Part shown: piece by piece, positions 24,601 to 35,529 of the stretch
Position numbering within the stretch: the first letter of the stretch is position 1
Layout: each line of letters begins with the position of its first letter
Translations under genes and position numbers: made by a program
Notes under the pieces: model-generated
The model's database searches: none
What the model saw: the letters and a program-made list of their open reading frames with translations, nothing else
What the model was told of the DNA's origin: nothing
DNA from: Harmonia axyridis
Lineage: Eukaryota; Arthropoda; Insecta; Coleoptera; Coccinellidae
Direction of reading: 5' to 3'
Assembly: GCF_914767665.1 (NCBI RefSeq)
Contig: NC_059503.1
Location: 63,444,352 to 63,508,351 of the forward strand
Length of the DNA: 64,000 nucleotides

Positions 24601-24900
24601 TCCAGCATGATGAATCGTACAATGGCAAGCTTTGCAGATAGAACTTTTCACTTAACGTAAAGAAAGATGTGGAATAGGACAGGAAAGTTCGTGATCATTT
24701 ATAGGGACGTTGTAGTTTTATTTTTCATTTAGTTCTGAAGTTTTTTCTACAGGGTTCTAATTCATCTGTTCATTATTCTCAACGGTGAATCGTCGAAAAC
24801 GTTGAAAAAAATTTATTTGTATGCTGCTGAAATTTTCACAATTTTGCAAGCGTCAGGTTGTAATTAAACGTTGCTTTAGTCTCTAGCATAATAATTTCGG
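21700..24900. other. Gene-free AT-rich DNA
   Basis: The only repeat recognised is the old dispersed one at about 22172-22350 (partner 3558-3730). A C-rich low-copy patch at 23090-23300 contains a TCTAATTACGGC homeodomain-like site. No protein homology was recognised in open frames of up to 110 codons. Confidence 0.4.
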
Positions 24901-24929
24901 AGAACCTCTCCTTCTTCAGTAAAAAATTG

Positions 24930-25010
24930 ATAACAGGATATATACATTGTGTGGATAAGGTAAGAAACGAAATTCATAACTCTGTTATTGACTTTTCTCA
25001 AAAGAAAAAA
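24930..25010 (+). repeat. Dispersed repeat, inverted partner at about 52620-52695
   Basis: ACATTGTGTGGATAA, then GTAAG, then AAATTCATAA recur on the opposite strand near 52620-52695 with about three quarters of positions shared by eye. Non-coding, class unknown. Confidence 0.35.
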
Positions 25011-25499
25011 TGCTCGGGCAGGTCAATTTTAATTATTTATCAACCACCTTATGACGTAAAATTTTATTTATGTCATCAATTTTTTTCAAATTACTACACG
25101 AACTTTTTTTCGCTGATTTATTAGACTAGGCCCAACTAAATGATTGAGGAAAATTGGTACCGTAGAAAACCATTTTTCTGATTAAATGACCTATTTACTT
25201 CAAGAATTATGGAAGACAATCTTTATTGAACTCAAAAAATAAACAGAATTTAAAACAAATGTTCCAATTGCTATCTGTCAACTATTTGGAACTGACCGAT
25301 ATAAGTGCAGGTATGCGCAAAATCTCGATCCGATTTCAATTTGTGGTTACGAATATTTTTTTAATAATAATAATAATATTTTTTTCTAATATTTAAAAAA
25401 AATTTTTTTGTGGTTCTTGAACTTGTTATCTCATAGAAAGAATCAAAATCTCAATTACATCGGTATTATGGTAATGGAAATAAAGATCAATTTTTTTTT

Positions 25500-25830
25500 A
25501 TGTTCTTCTCGAATATTCTATGGCTCTGGTTACGTTATCAATATAAAATTAAACATGACGCTTGAAATGAGTAATCCAATATTCTATATATACACGCAAA
25601 TTCTAAACCTGATCAAATGTGTAATCACGAAAATATTCAGTATTTAGTATTAATTTTTCACTATTCTTGAAATTTCAATGCTTCTGGTGATGTAATAAGT
25701 TTGAAATTTTGCACAAGGCTTGAAATGTGTATTTCTTATCATTTCCGTTGGTTTCGTGGTCACGGATGTTTTGGGTAATTTTTTTTCAATATTCTACTTG
25801 AATTATCTATGATTCTGATTACGCGATCAA
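25500..25830. repeat. Loose tandem of CTATGATTCTG units
   Basis: Diverged units built round CTCGAATATTCTATGGCTCTGG recur at about 25508, 25666 and 25797 (spacings near 158 and 131 bp). Each is followed by TTACG/GATG and an ATAAGTTTGAAA-like segment. Single related units occur near 3670 and 22318. Probably an old satellite-like repeat. Confidence 0.35.
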
Positions 25831-26907
25831 CATGTCATTCCTCCCGAATCTTCAAATCGTCATTCATTCACACAAACTTTCAAATTCATATTTCTGAAAC
25901 CCCTGAACATTTTTTTTTATATCCAAACCCACCCTGATGATTTCAACTTTCTAGGTCTGTTCGTTCGAAAGTTATTTCATTCGAATTGGCGAATGGATTT
26001 GTCATCAGCGAGTCAAACCTCATCGTCTGATACCAATCTCGGCTAAAAATTTGGTAATTTCAAATATTATGAGGAAAACACTCAATTCGATTCTCGCGTC
26101 GATTTATAAGAAAATATCCATTAGTCCGAAGAACATTTAATTCAATTAGTTTCGATGAGACTCATTTCATTTGAATGTTGAATCTTATAATTGTGGGTTG
26201 AGATTCGGTCTACAGATTTCCAAATAGACCCTTATAATTGAATTATACATCACATTTTTTTAATCCATTCGATAATAATATTATTCGTACAAATTGAATA
26301 TTTTCTGCTTTCTAGTAATTTCCTATCGATTTCCCATTCATTATAAGATTTGTAAACGCCTTTTTCATTAGTATATAAAATTGAGTTTCCTGAAATAAAG
26401 TGTGACGAATATTGATGACTGAAAGTATGCGTCACGTTGAAAAAAGATTCCAGCTCCGATGTTAATTTCACCCGCTTTCATCGAGTGGAAGCATTTTCCA
26501 ACGTTGTACAATGGGTTTGAAAAGTTGTTCCAACAGATCTGATAATTATCTAAGACATGGTCTTTCCTTACCATTTCAGCGTTAAAATATTCATGGAGTT
26601 CCTGGAAAATATTTAAGCTTTCTATTAAATGAATGTTGCTCCGTCACGAATCCGTTGTCATGATTAGAATTTTCGTTTCGAGTTTCTGTTGAACACGAAG
26701 AATTTAATTTGTTCGTTAATGGTCATAACAAAAAAAAATTAAAAACTACGGGAAGCGACAATATTACTCCCGTGAAAATTATTTCTTATTATAACGGGTG
26801 TTTTTTTTTTTGAAGTATATAACTTTAAGTTGGCATTACTGTTCAACATGGCGACTGCTTTAACAGCTGTCAAGTGATTTATTCGCAGTTTGGTTTGGCA
26901 ATTCATC

Positions 26908-27018
26908 ATGAATAGACTCACGCCTGAACAACGCTTGCAAATAGTGCAATTTTATTTTGAAAATGATGGTTCTGTGCGGAATACGTATCGCGCACTACGT
27001 CCATTTTATTTTGTTTAG
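26908..27018 (+). pseudogene. Rosa-like transposase N-terminal stub
   Basis: This 36-codon frame starts MNRLTPEQRLQIVQFYFEND and reaches TYRALRPF before a TAG created a few bases past the deletion junction. It corresponds to the start of the DNA-binding helix-turn-helix region common at the N-terminus of this transposase type. Most of the binding domain is lost, so it should not bind the terminal repeats on its own. Confidence 0.75.
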
Positions 27019-27631
27019 CGATGAAGCGCACTTCTGGTTGAATGGCTACGTCAACAAACAAAACTGCCGCATTTGGAGTGAAGCTAATCCTCAAGAGTAT
27101 GTCGAAACACCGTTACATCCAGGAAAACTGACTGTTTGGTGCGCTTTATGGGCTGGTGGAATCATTGGTCCGTACTTCCTCAAAAACGATGCTGGCCAGA
27201 ACGTTACAGTCAATGGTGATCGATATAGAGCCATGATTACTAACTTTTTTATTCCTGAAATGAAAAACCATTATGTCCAGGAGCTGTGGTTCCAACAAGA
27301 CAGCGCAACATGTCACACAGCTCGTGCCACAATCGATTTGTTGAAAGACATGTTTGGTGACCGCCTAATTTCACGTTTTGGACCTGTCAATTGGCCTCCA
27401 AGATCTTATGATTTAACACCCCTAGACTACTTTCTGTGGGGTTATGTAAAGTCATTGGTCTATGCGGATAAGCCACAAACCCTTGACCATTTGGAAGACA
27501 ACATTCGCCGTGTTATTGCCGATATACGGCCACAAATGTTAGAAAAAGTCATCGAAAATTGGACGTCCAGATTGGACTACATCCGAGCCAGCCGTTTTTG
27601 TCATATGCCAGAAATCATATTTAAAATGTAA
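26957..27631 (+). pseudogene. Rosa-like transposase catalytic domain, open but headless
   Basis: This frame is open for 224 codons, the first 14 of which are out-of-frame N-terminal sequence. True transposase reading begins at VHFILFSDEAHF (first catalytic Asp). It continues through CRIWSEANPQ, VWCALWAGGIIGPYF and WFQQDSATCHTA (second Asp), then WPPRSYDLTPLDYFLWG (third Asp), and ends MPEIIFKM. Forty-one residues separate the second and third Asp, the spacing reported for rosa-type elements. All three catalytic residues and the C-terminus are intact; the DNA-binding half is absent. It is the best-preserved transposase in the window but is probably not functional alone. Confidence 0.8.
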
Positions 27632-28115
27632 TGCCACAAGATTATCTTGCGGATAAATAAAATTCATGTCAATCGAATAATCCATCATTGTTTTATTGCA
27701 ATTTAAAGTTCTATAGCTCTAAAAAAACACCCTTTACTAGGATATTTGGAGAGGTTTCATCTCAGTGGAAACTATTCTAATAAGCAGCTATTGCGCGCTT
27801 GTTCTGAGAGAACAGCAAAGGGTAAATCTTTCTGAATTATGTGTAAAGGATAAAGAGGTGATTATTCAGAAAACGAATAACAAGAATGACGAAAGGAGAG
27901 CGTCTATGGTAAGCACTTTTCCTTGAGGGTTGTCCGTTATTCAATTTTTGTTTTTTTTTCAAGTTTTTGTAATTTGCGTTTTTTCGTCATTTGCAAATTG
28001 AAGAAGATTATATATTAACAATGTTTCTAGACAACATAAATATTGCTTCGAAAATGAGAAAAAAATGAACACTGCAAAATTTGAGGCATGATTTTCAATT
28101 TGACATGGTATCTTT

Positions 28116-28162
28116 TTGGGACACCCTGTATGTACAAGTGAAAGACTCACCCTGTAAGTATG
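28116..28162. repeat. Back-to-back CAGGGTG repeat ends
   Basis: GACACCCTGTATGTACAAG is followed by a GAAAGACTCACCCTGTAAG end. The second end matches the terminal repeat of the 1.95-kb element at 29447-31392. It looks like a remnant of two adjacent or nested insertions. Confidence 0.5.
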
Positions 28163-29446
28163 AACAATATCAAATATTGGAATCAAATCATAAAGAAGAA
28201 TTCTGCATTGAAACTTTTTCATTTTGAACAAAATTCTTCAAACGAATACTGCATATTTAACATACTGTTAATAAAGTTTAATCAATATCACTTTGTTTTT
28301 TCAGATGAATAAAAGCTAGGCGAAAAGGTATTCATCAAGTTACATTCGAATAGAAATCTGATTTTCCCGAATCGCCCTTTCAGTAATATCGACAGTGGAA
28401 TTCTGTTGAAAATATCGGGTTACCCTTGTTATCTCTCCATGAAACCTCGTAATTCTTGGTCAGTTCGGCATCACCATTCATCATCCTTTGTGCAAGGCCA
28501 TTTAAGCAGAAAACCAGGACGATTCGAAAAAAATATATGTTCCAATTTGAACGCCAGCAGTATTCCATCCAACCGTATGACACAACGTCTGATAGAGCGA
28601 TATGGATATTATAGAGAAATGAATTGTGTGATGTGAATCGTTGTAGGAAATGATAGATTGATCACTGAATGAAACACAAAAGTAGTTACTGTTGATATTG
28701 GTAACACGATTATTTTTTAGACCTTGAAAGAAGTGAAAAATTCATCAGAGAATTCGTGAAATCGAGTAAATAAGTGAATAAATCGTGAAAAATGATTTTC
28801 AAGATTAAACTTTTATTTCAATGCTCTGAAGAGAGAACTGTTCATAAATTTTTTTGTCTCTCTTGATTCTAACGCATCTGCGAACATTATCGGGAAAAAA
28901 AATAAAGCCATTTTTGTAATTCGCTACATTAAATTGAAATTTTCAACAAGAGACAGTAAAATATCATTAAAATGAAAAAAAACCCTCAACAAATTCTTGA
29001 TCTGAATGAAAACTACGCACCTGGAATTTTGATAATGAATTTTGCAACACTCTGTATGATTGGTCACCCAAAAGGGGTAATACCTATTGCAATTTTCAAC
29101 TGAACAATATTATGTTTTAATAATTTATTCACAAAGCAGTCTGATCAGAGTTTGAATGTAGGTAAATAATAAAGTGTCTGAAATACTGTGTGACCATTTA
29201 TTCTTTGAAGGAGAAGTATGTTTTTCCGATCTATTGATCCAAAAAGATCGAATAAATAAGTAGAAAAAATCGGGAAAAGAATGCTCTGTAACAGAATGAT
29301 GAAATAAAGCATATTCGAGGTTAATTGATTTAAATAAAGATAATAAATTAATTTTCACAACAAATGATCGTGTTTACTACTAGTTACAAAAAGGTGAATG
29401 CGCACTTTAATTGAACCCATATTTAAACGGAAACTCAGGACATATA

Positions 29447-31392
29447 CAGGGTGAGTCTTTGACTTGTACATATATTTTAACCCAAGATTCCTGAGGTCAA
29501 AAGAAACACTTTTTTCCTTTACCATTTTTTCTGATTCGGCCCGGTTAAAAAGATACAGGCTGTTGAAAATCGTTAAAAAAATGTGATTTTCAGCTATATC
29601 TCGTAAATGGTTCTATCGAAGGAAATGATTTTTGAAATATAGCTTTTTTTTTATGTGATACATCTTATCCGAACACAAGATTCCATACACATTCTTCTGT
29701 TTCTTTATTATGAACATTACATCCCATAAAAATACTAGAAATTCGAAGAAACCAACTCTTAAGAGTAATTTGAACGTTCATTGAAGAATATTTGGCTAAT
29801 TTGAAAAATGAAAGTATTCTTCATGTTTTCTCGTACAAAGCGCCGTTTTCGAATAACTTGATCTTAAAAAAAAAAAATTATCTGTGAAATTCAAAAAATT
29901 GGGTACTTTGGCTGAATGCAACTCTGTTCTGTTGTGGAAAAAAAAACCACAGAAATGAATATTTACTATGATGTCATGTCTCAGATTTTAGAATTGAAGT
30001 ACTAGCCAACTTAGTTTGAAAATGAAGTTATTTGAATAAGCTCACCTCAACTCCTCGATTTGATAACAAATTACTGAGCTTTGGCACAGCTCTGATAATA
30101 AGAAGATACTTCACTAAAATCAACATTCTTTTTGAAAAGTCCAGATTATTCATAAAGCCCATGTTTAAAAAAGTTTTCACAAAATAGTCCCATTATAATG
30201 ACAACAATCAATATCCCACTAAAGACTGCTGCTATCGAACAATACTGTATACTTCTTCGGCTCATTCAAACTCACATCGAAACATACCACTAGGACTAGG
30301 TACATACTAGACAAATTTTCATGAGATTGAGATTGAATACTTTTATTCTTTTGCTATTCCATAAATTCATCCTAAGAGCATATAATTGACATACTTCCAA
30401 AAGGGCCATAATTGTTTTAATGTGAAAACAAATTAGGTGAGTTGAAAGAAACTGGATATTCTATTGTGGATATTTAAATTGAATACTTCTCATTTATTTT
30501 CAATTCCAAAATCAAGATGAATTAAGTAGTAAAGTTGGCTATAATGTAGGTACACATTAAGAACAAATTTGATTACAAGTGGAGTCTAACATTTTCCATT
30601 GATTACAGAGCCAGAATATTTTACATATTTCCATATTTTCATACTGATGGCTTCAAAAATATTGATGCATTTCAATATTTTTATGAGATAGTTGGAACAA
30701 ATCAAATGCTTCATTTCATAACAAATATCTTATAACAATAACAGTGTAAACTGTAAATGAAAATTTTAGGTTAGAACATAGATTATTCGAACCGAACTGC
30801 TGTGTTTATATTTGGCATCACTCGAAATTTGAAAGTCAAACTTAGAACCACAGATTACTATAGTCTGTGTTAGAACTTTCACAGATCAATATTATTTATT
30901 TGAGATTTTAAGGTTAAATGGCAATTCTTGTAAACAAAACGATATCATATAAATGAAATATAATGAATGAATGGATATGAATTATGAGTATCAGAGCTAA
31001 TATGGGTGGTAGCGAGCTCAATTCGTTATAATTATCGAAAATGAAATAGAAATCAAGAGAAGAATATTTAATCTTTAGCGTCAACGAATTTGGAATAACT
31101 CATTTATTTTATTATAAACACTACTTTGTTCAACAAATGGAATGTTAAACGTGAGTTTATGATGGTTTTTCTAATTTAGTAGCTTATTTCCAAGGTTCAA
31201 AAGGTATATCTTATGCTTGAGAAAACTTCAGTGTTCCGGTTTTCAGGGGTGAATTAGCTCATTTTGAAAATTTAAAATGGCTATATCTTTTTAACAGGGC
31301 CGAATCGGAAAAAATGGTAAATGAAAAAAGTATTTCTTTTGACCTCAGGAACCTTCGGTTAAAATATATGTACAAGTCAAAGACTCACCCTG
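29447..31392. mobile_element. 1.95-kb non-autonomous element with ~130-bp terminal inverted repeats
   Basis: The left end begins CAGGGTGAGTCTTTGACTTG and the right end is its complement; similarity runs inwards about 130 bp on each side (29447-29578 and 31261-31392). It includes CTGAGGTCAAAAGAAA and TTACCATTTTTTC. TATA flanks both ends (29443-29446 and 31393-31396), consistent with TA or TATA target duplication. No open frame of 60 codons lies inside, so it is non-autonomous. A solo related end is at 28140-28160. The superfamily is not assigned. Confidence 0.75.
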
Positions 31393-31396
31393 TATA

Positions 31397-32949
31397 CTAT
31401 CAAAAAAGGTCATTTTGAGATAAATCATAGAAGGAGTATGGAGTGAATTTTTAAAATAGATTATATCCACATATCCGCGGTAATATCTTAAAAAGCCGAA
31501 ATATATTTGTCTACGAAATATGACCTTTATATTATCATGTGTTGCAATTATTTTGTTATTGAATTAAATAAATTGAATTCAAATTAAATAAAAATCATAA
31601 ATTTACTAGATTCAAAATAAAAATTCTTCACGCTATGCTCAAAAACCATATTGTAATATTCTGAACGGTTAAAATCCGCGCAGAATCATACCTCACAGTT
31701 CAGACTGTGCACAATGATTCTGCACAGTAATAGATCAATGAAATCGAACTTGAAAAGTCGTTTCTATGGAAACACAGGAAATATATATTGTTAACGAAGT
31801 TCATTTTGAAATAAATTCTGATTTTAGTTGAAGTTTACTGTAAGCCTAATATTCATCATAGAGAATGTATGGTGTGCAACACGTGCGAAAACGAATTTCT
31901 TACTCGTGTGGTTTCACACTCGTTCGTTTTTTCACACTAGATATCATCATTATACAAAATCCATAACTCAAATTTAATCCACCATATAACCCTGCTAAGA
32001 TTGATGAGTCATATCGGAATTCTATATCCTAAATCAATAAGCGCTTCACGTAGTATGGGTTTTCTGACTCGAAAAAGTCACAAAATGGCTATTTCTCCCT
32101 CGAAATGATCTTGGGAGCGATTGATATTAAATGGCAACTTTCGGGGTTCTAAGCTTGATATGAGTTACTTTTTCAATATTGCCTTCTGTTCAACTTTATT
32201 GGAGTATCGTGCAGAAGGCTGAAGCTAGGAAAAACTTTGAGGAGTTTCCAACTGGGAATCCTCCTTTCTGGGTTAGTTGTACATGTGTTGGTCGAAACTT
32301 TTGAGACACAGAAAATTCACTTACACCAATATCACCATGAATTTGCAAAATGAGTTTGAATAGAAATGGGGATTTCTGCTGCATTATTTGTATCAATTTT
32401 GAATTTCAATACATTTTTTGAGCTCTTGTTCCAGGGGAACAGCATGCTATCGTTTTTCCGAATTGTTGTATTATCTAATGGTTATAGTACCTACTAGATA
32501 ATCCTACAAATATATTTAGGGGACACTGAAAAATTTCACATCATTGCAATTTTAGAATTTTGAGAAGAGGATGGTCTTAAACCGATGAACAATTAGAAGT
32601 CAGAATCGATTCTCTCAGTCCATTCAATAAAAGTTGAAAATCATGTACTAGAGACTATTTTGAAGGAATTATAACCATCAATTGCACTGAAATTTGGAAA
32701 TCATTTATAAAATAATGAAATCTTCGAAAGGACATCTCTAGGAGAACTTAATAATTTGTCTTGATTTTTTTACTATTCACGTTAGTCGAGCAAGAAAATA
32801 TAAGAATGCAATTTTTGTTGAGTTTGAACTAAGAAGACCTAGCATTATTCAATTTTTTTTAATTAACGCCTATTAACACACATATATATTGAAAAACAAA
32901 ACATTGATTATTCTAAAAGTGAATTTATTATTTTTAAATGCAATTTATT
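31397..32949. other. Gene-free AT-rich DNA
   Basis: No transposase, RT or host domain is seen. A small dyad-rich patch (ACTCGTGTGG ... CACACTCGTTCG) lies at about 31895-31935. Confidence 0.4.
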
Positions 32950-33550
32950 ATTAGTTATGTACCATGGGGCGCCAACCGCTGTTCTTATTACTGAATTTAG
33001 CGTACTTTGCAACTGATCATTATTATTGTCCTTCGTATTGTACCAGGTAACTCCTGCATACGTAATGCTTGGTATTAGCACTATTTTTATTATCTTCAGC
33101 TTGTTTTCTAAAGAAAGTTTACTTCTAGGGTTGAGCAATGGGTACAGTCTGCCGTGCAATTGCCCTGTCTTTTTTCTGTTTTCTTCTATCTGTTTGTTGA
33201 AATTCATTCTTTCATCCAGTATTACTCCCAGATATTTTGCTTCCTTCTTCCATTATATCGTCTGGTTTTCTATTTTGACGTTTCCTGCTTTCTCTTTCTT
33301 TAGTGTTGCTCCTCCAAAGTAGAATGCAACTGTTTTCGATGTGTTCACTTTGAATCTCCATTTCTTGAAGTATTCCATCAGTGTATCTAGGTCTTTGTGT
33401 AGCTGCCTAGTGATTGTTTTCCGCATTCTACTGTGATAATATATGGCAGTGTCATCTGCAAACTGGGCTATCTTGCATCTATTCATTTTCGGTATGTCTG
33501 CCATGTAACAGCCGCGGTCCTATCACCGATCCTTGGGGAACTCCGGCTAC
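32950..33550 (-). pseudogene. Jockey-like retrotransposon fragment (family A, copy 2)
   Basis: Minus-strand piece of the RT and C-terminal region, truncated at both ends. It starts within PQGSVIGPLL, then continues in frame with ADIPKMNRCKIAQFADDTAIYY, which holds an intact catalytic FADD, and KWRFKVNTSKTVAFYFGG. A stop at ENQTI* interrupts it before KEAKYLGVILDERM. It ends at VIRTAVGAPWYITN without the lysine-rich tail or 3' UTR. It is very similar to the 45.0-kb copy. The missing 3' end is unusual for a retrotransposition product and points to a later deletion or rearrangement. The 33555-33678 repeat adjoins it. Confidence 0.85.
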
Positions 33551-33554
33551 TTTA

Positions 33555-33678
33555 AAAACGGTCGAAGCAGAGCTTTTAGAGGCTAATAACTGATCAGAAA
33601 ACCGCTCTCTGATCACTTTTAGATCTGTGAGCGCTCAGGGATCAGTATTGCAACTGGTATTCCAGCTAAACGAAACCC
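33555..33678. repeat. Dispersed repeat, second copy
   Basis: Partner of 12161-12291. It begins five bases after the end of the retrotransposon fragment, so one of the two broke or inserted at this junction. Confidence 0.6.
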
Positions 33679-34589
33679 ATGTATTTCATACATCTTGTGG
33701 ACTAACCAAACTCCCAAACGCTTCGGAATCGCATCTAACCAACAGTTCGAAAACGTGATATTTCATCATTTCCCGGCGTTCAAACACAGTACGGTCGCAA
33801 ATCGGTTCTCGCGCAAAACGACAGATGGAATATTAATTTTTTTTCCGTACATAAATTATCGATAGAAGCGTAGAATCCATTTGAATTTTCAATTCGGAAT
33901 TACGGGTCTGAAACTCACGGCAGTTTTTACGTCTCCAACGTTGATTGTGAAAACATTGGTAAAATTTTATGCTTTGCAAATGATGCAGAAATGACGGCAT
34001 GCAGCTGGCAGATGGAATGGGCTGAGGCAGATTGTAGTTCGAACTGCCGGTATGAATATTACATCAACGTGAAGGTATAGTACAGATCGGCATCATTCGG
34101 TCTGTGCCGATCGGTCAAAACGAATTATTACAAACGAGCCGAAAGCGACCCTATTCGTATCAAATCTAACTAGCTCCAGATCGGTCAAAGAAAGACGAAG
34201 CAATTAGATTGGACTAGGGTCAGGCAGAATATTTCAAGCTCAGTAGCTCAGTTGCGGAGTTTCATTGTGATCTATTCAGAATGTTTAATTACTTGTATAG
34301 AATTGTTTATTTCAAATATTTGAGAACTTGAATCAGTCTTTTTTATTAATTTTCTCAATGTTTTCTCTGCAGAGATCTCTCAGAAATTTAGAACTTGTAC
34401 GAAGTAGGTACCGGTTTCGGTACTGTATCCCTTTGATAGTTCAGGCAAAGTACTGCCAATTTTTTACCCATAAGTCAACTAAAAAGACTGCATCATTTTT
34501 TCATGGAAAAACATATCGAGTATCAAAAAACAACGTTTCAATATATCGAGAGCTTATGCTTGACCTCGAATTAAGTTGAAAGTTTCATA

Positions 34590-35526
34590 AAGGGTTTTTT
34601 TTAGAGCTCTAGAACTTTGAATTGCAATAAAACAACGATGGATTATTAGATTGACATGAATTTTATTTATCCGCAAGATAATCTTGTGGCATTACATTTT
34701 AAATATGATTTCTGGCATATGACCGCTACGGCTGGCTCGGATGTTGTCCAATCTGGACGTCCAATTTTCGATAACTTTTTCCAACATTTGTGGCCGTATA
34801 TCGGCAATAACACGGCGAATGTTGTCTTCCAAATGATCAAAGGTTTGTGGCTTATCCGCATAGACCAATGACTTTACATAGCCACACAGAAAGTAGTCTA
34901 GCGGTGTTAAATCACAAGATCTTGGAGGCCAATTCATAGGTTCAAAACGTGAAATTAGGCGGTCACCAAACGTGTCTTTCAATAAATTGATTGTGGCACG
35001 AGCTGTGTGATATGTTGCGCCGTCTTGTTGGAACCACAAACTCCTGGACATCATGGTTGTTCAATTCAGGAATGAAAAAGTTAGTAATCATGGCTCTATA
35101 CCAATCACCATTGACTGTAACGTTCTGGCCATCATTGTTTTTGAAGAAGTACGGAACAATGATTCCACCAGCCCATAAAGCGCACCAAACAGTCAGTTTT
35201 TCTGGATGTACGGTGTTTCGACATACACTTGAGGATTAGCTCCACTCCAAATGCGGCAATTTTGTTTGTTGATGTAGCCATTCAACCAGAAGTGCGCTTC
35301 ATCGTTAAACAAAATAAAGTGGACGTAGTGCGCGATACGTATTCCGCACAGAACCATTATTTTCGAAATAAAATTGCTCTATTTGCAAGCGTTATTCAGG
35401 CGTGAGTCTATTCATGATGAATTGCCAAACCAAACTGAGAATAAATCACTTGACAGCTGTTAAATCGGTCGCCATCTTGAACAGTAATGCCAACTTGAAG
35501 TTATATACCTCGAAACGAACACCCTT
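34590..35526 (-). mobile_element. Rosa-like (DD41D) element, internally deleted, copy 2
   Basis: The element is 937 bp on the minus strand with TA at 34588-34589 and 35527-35528. Terminal repeats are AAGGGTTTTTTTTAG and the complement of AAGGGTGTTCGTTTCG. The deletion junction (complement of GTCCACTTTAT) lies at 35313-35323, the same place as in copies 1 and 3. The catalytic end is open at 34692-35054 with WFQQDGATYHTA and LTPLDYFLCG, but a frameshift upstream separates it from the first catalytic Asp region. Confidence 0.9.
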
Positions 35527-35529
35527 TAT

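Larger units (their letters stand above)
26794..27734 (+). mobile_element. Rosa-like (DD41D) Tc1/mariner, internally deleted, copy 1
   Basis: The element is 941 bp with TA at 26792-26793 and 27735-27736. Terminal repeats are ACGGGTGTTTTTT on the left and the complement of AAGGGTGTTTTTTT on the right, followed by subterminal TATATAACTTTAAG and a TTCTATAGCTC sequence. The transposase is split: an N-terminal 36-codon frame (26908-27018) and a catalytic part from about 26999 to 27631. The helix-turn-helix to catalytic-domain linker is missing. The junction at 26999-27009 is GTCCATTTTAT, identical in the two other copies (34.6 and 50.2 kb). Confidence 0.9.

Noticed and set aside
33026..33322. Plus-strand frame at 33.0 kb and its near twin at 45339-45635
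   Set aside because: Both are antisense to the same RT region, so their similarity comes from the retrotransposon, not from a new protein family.
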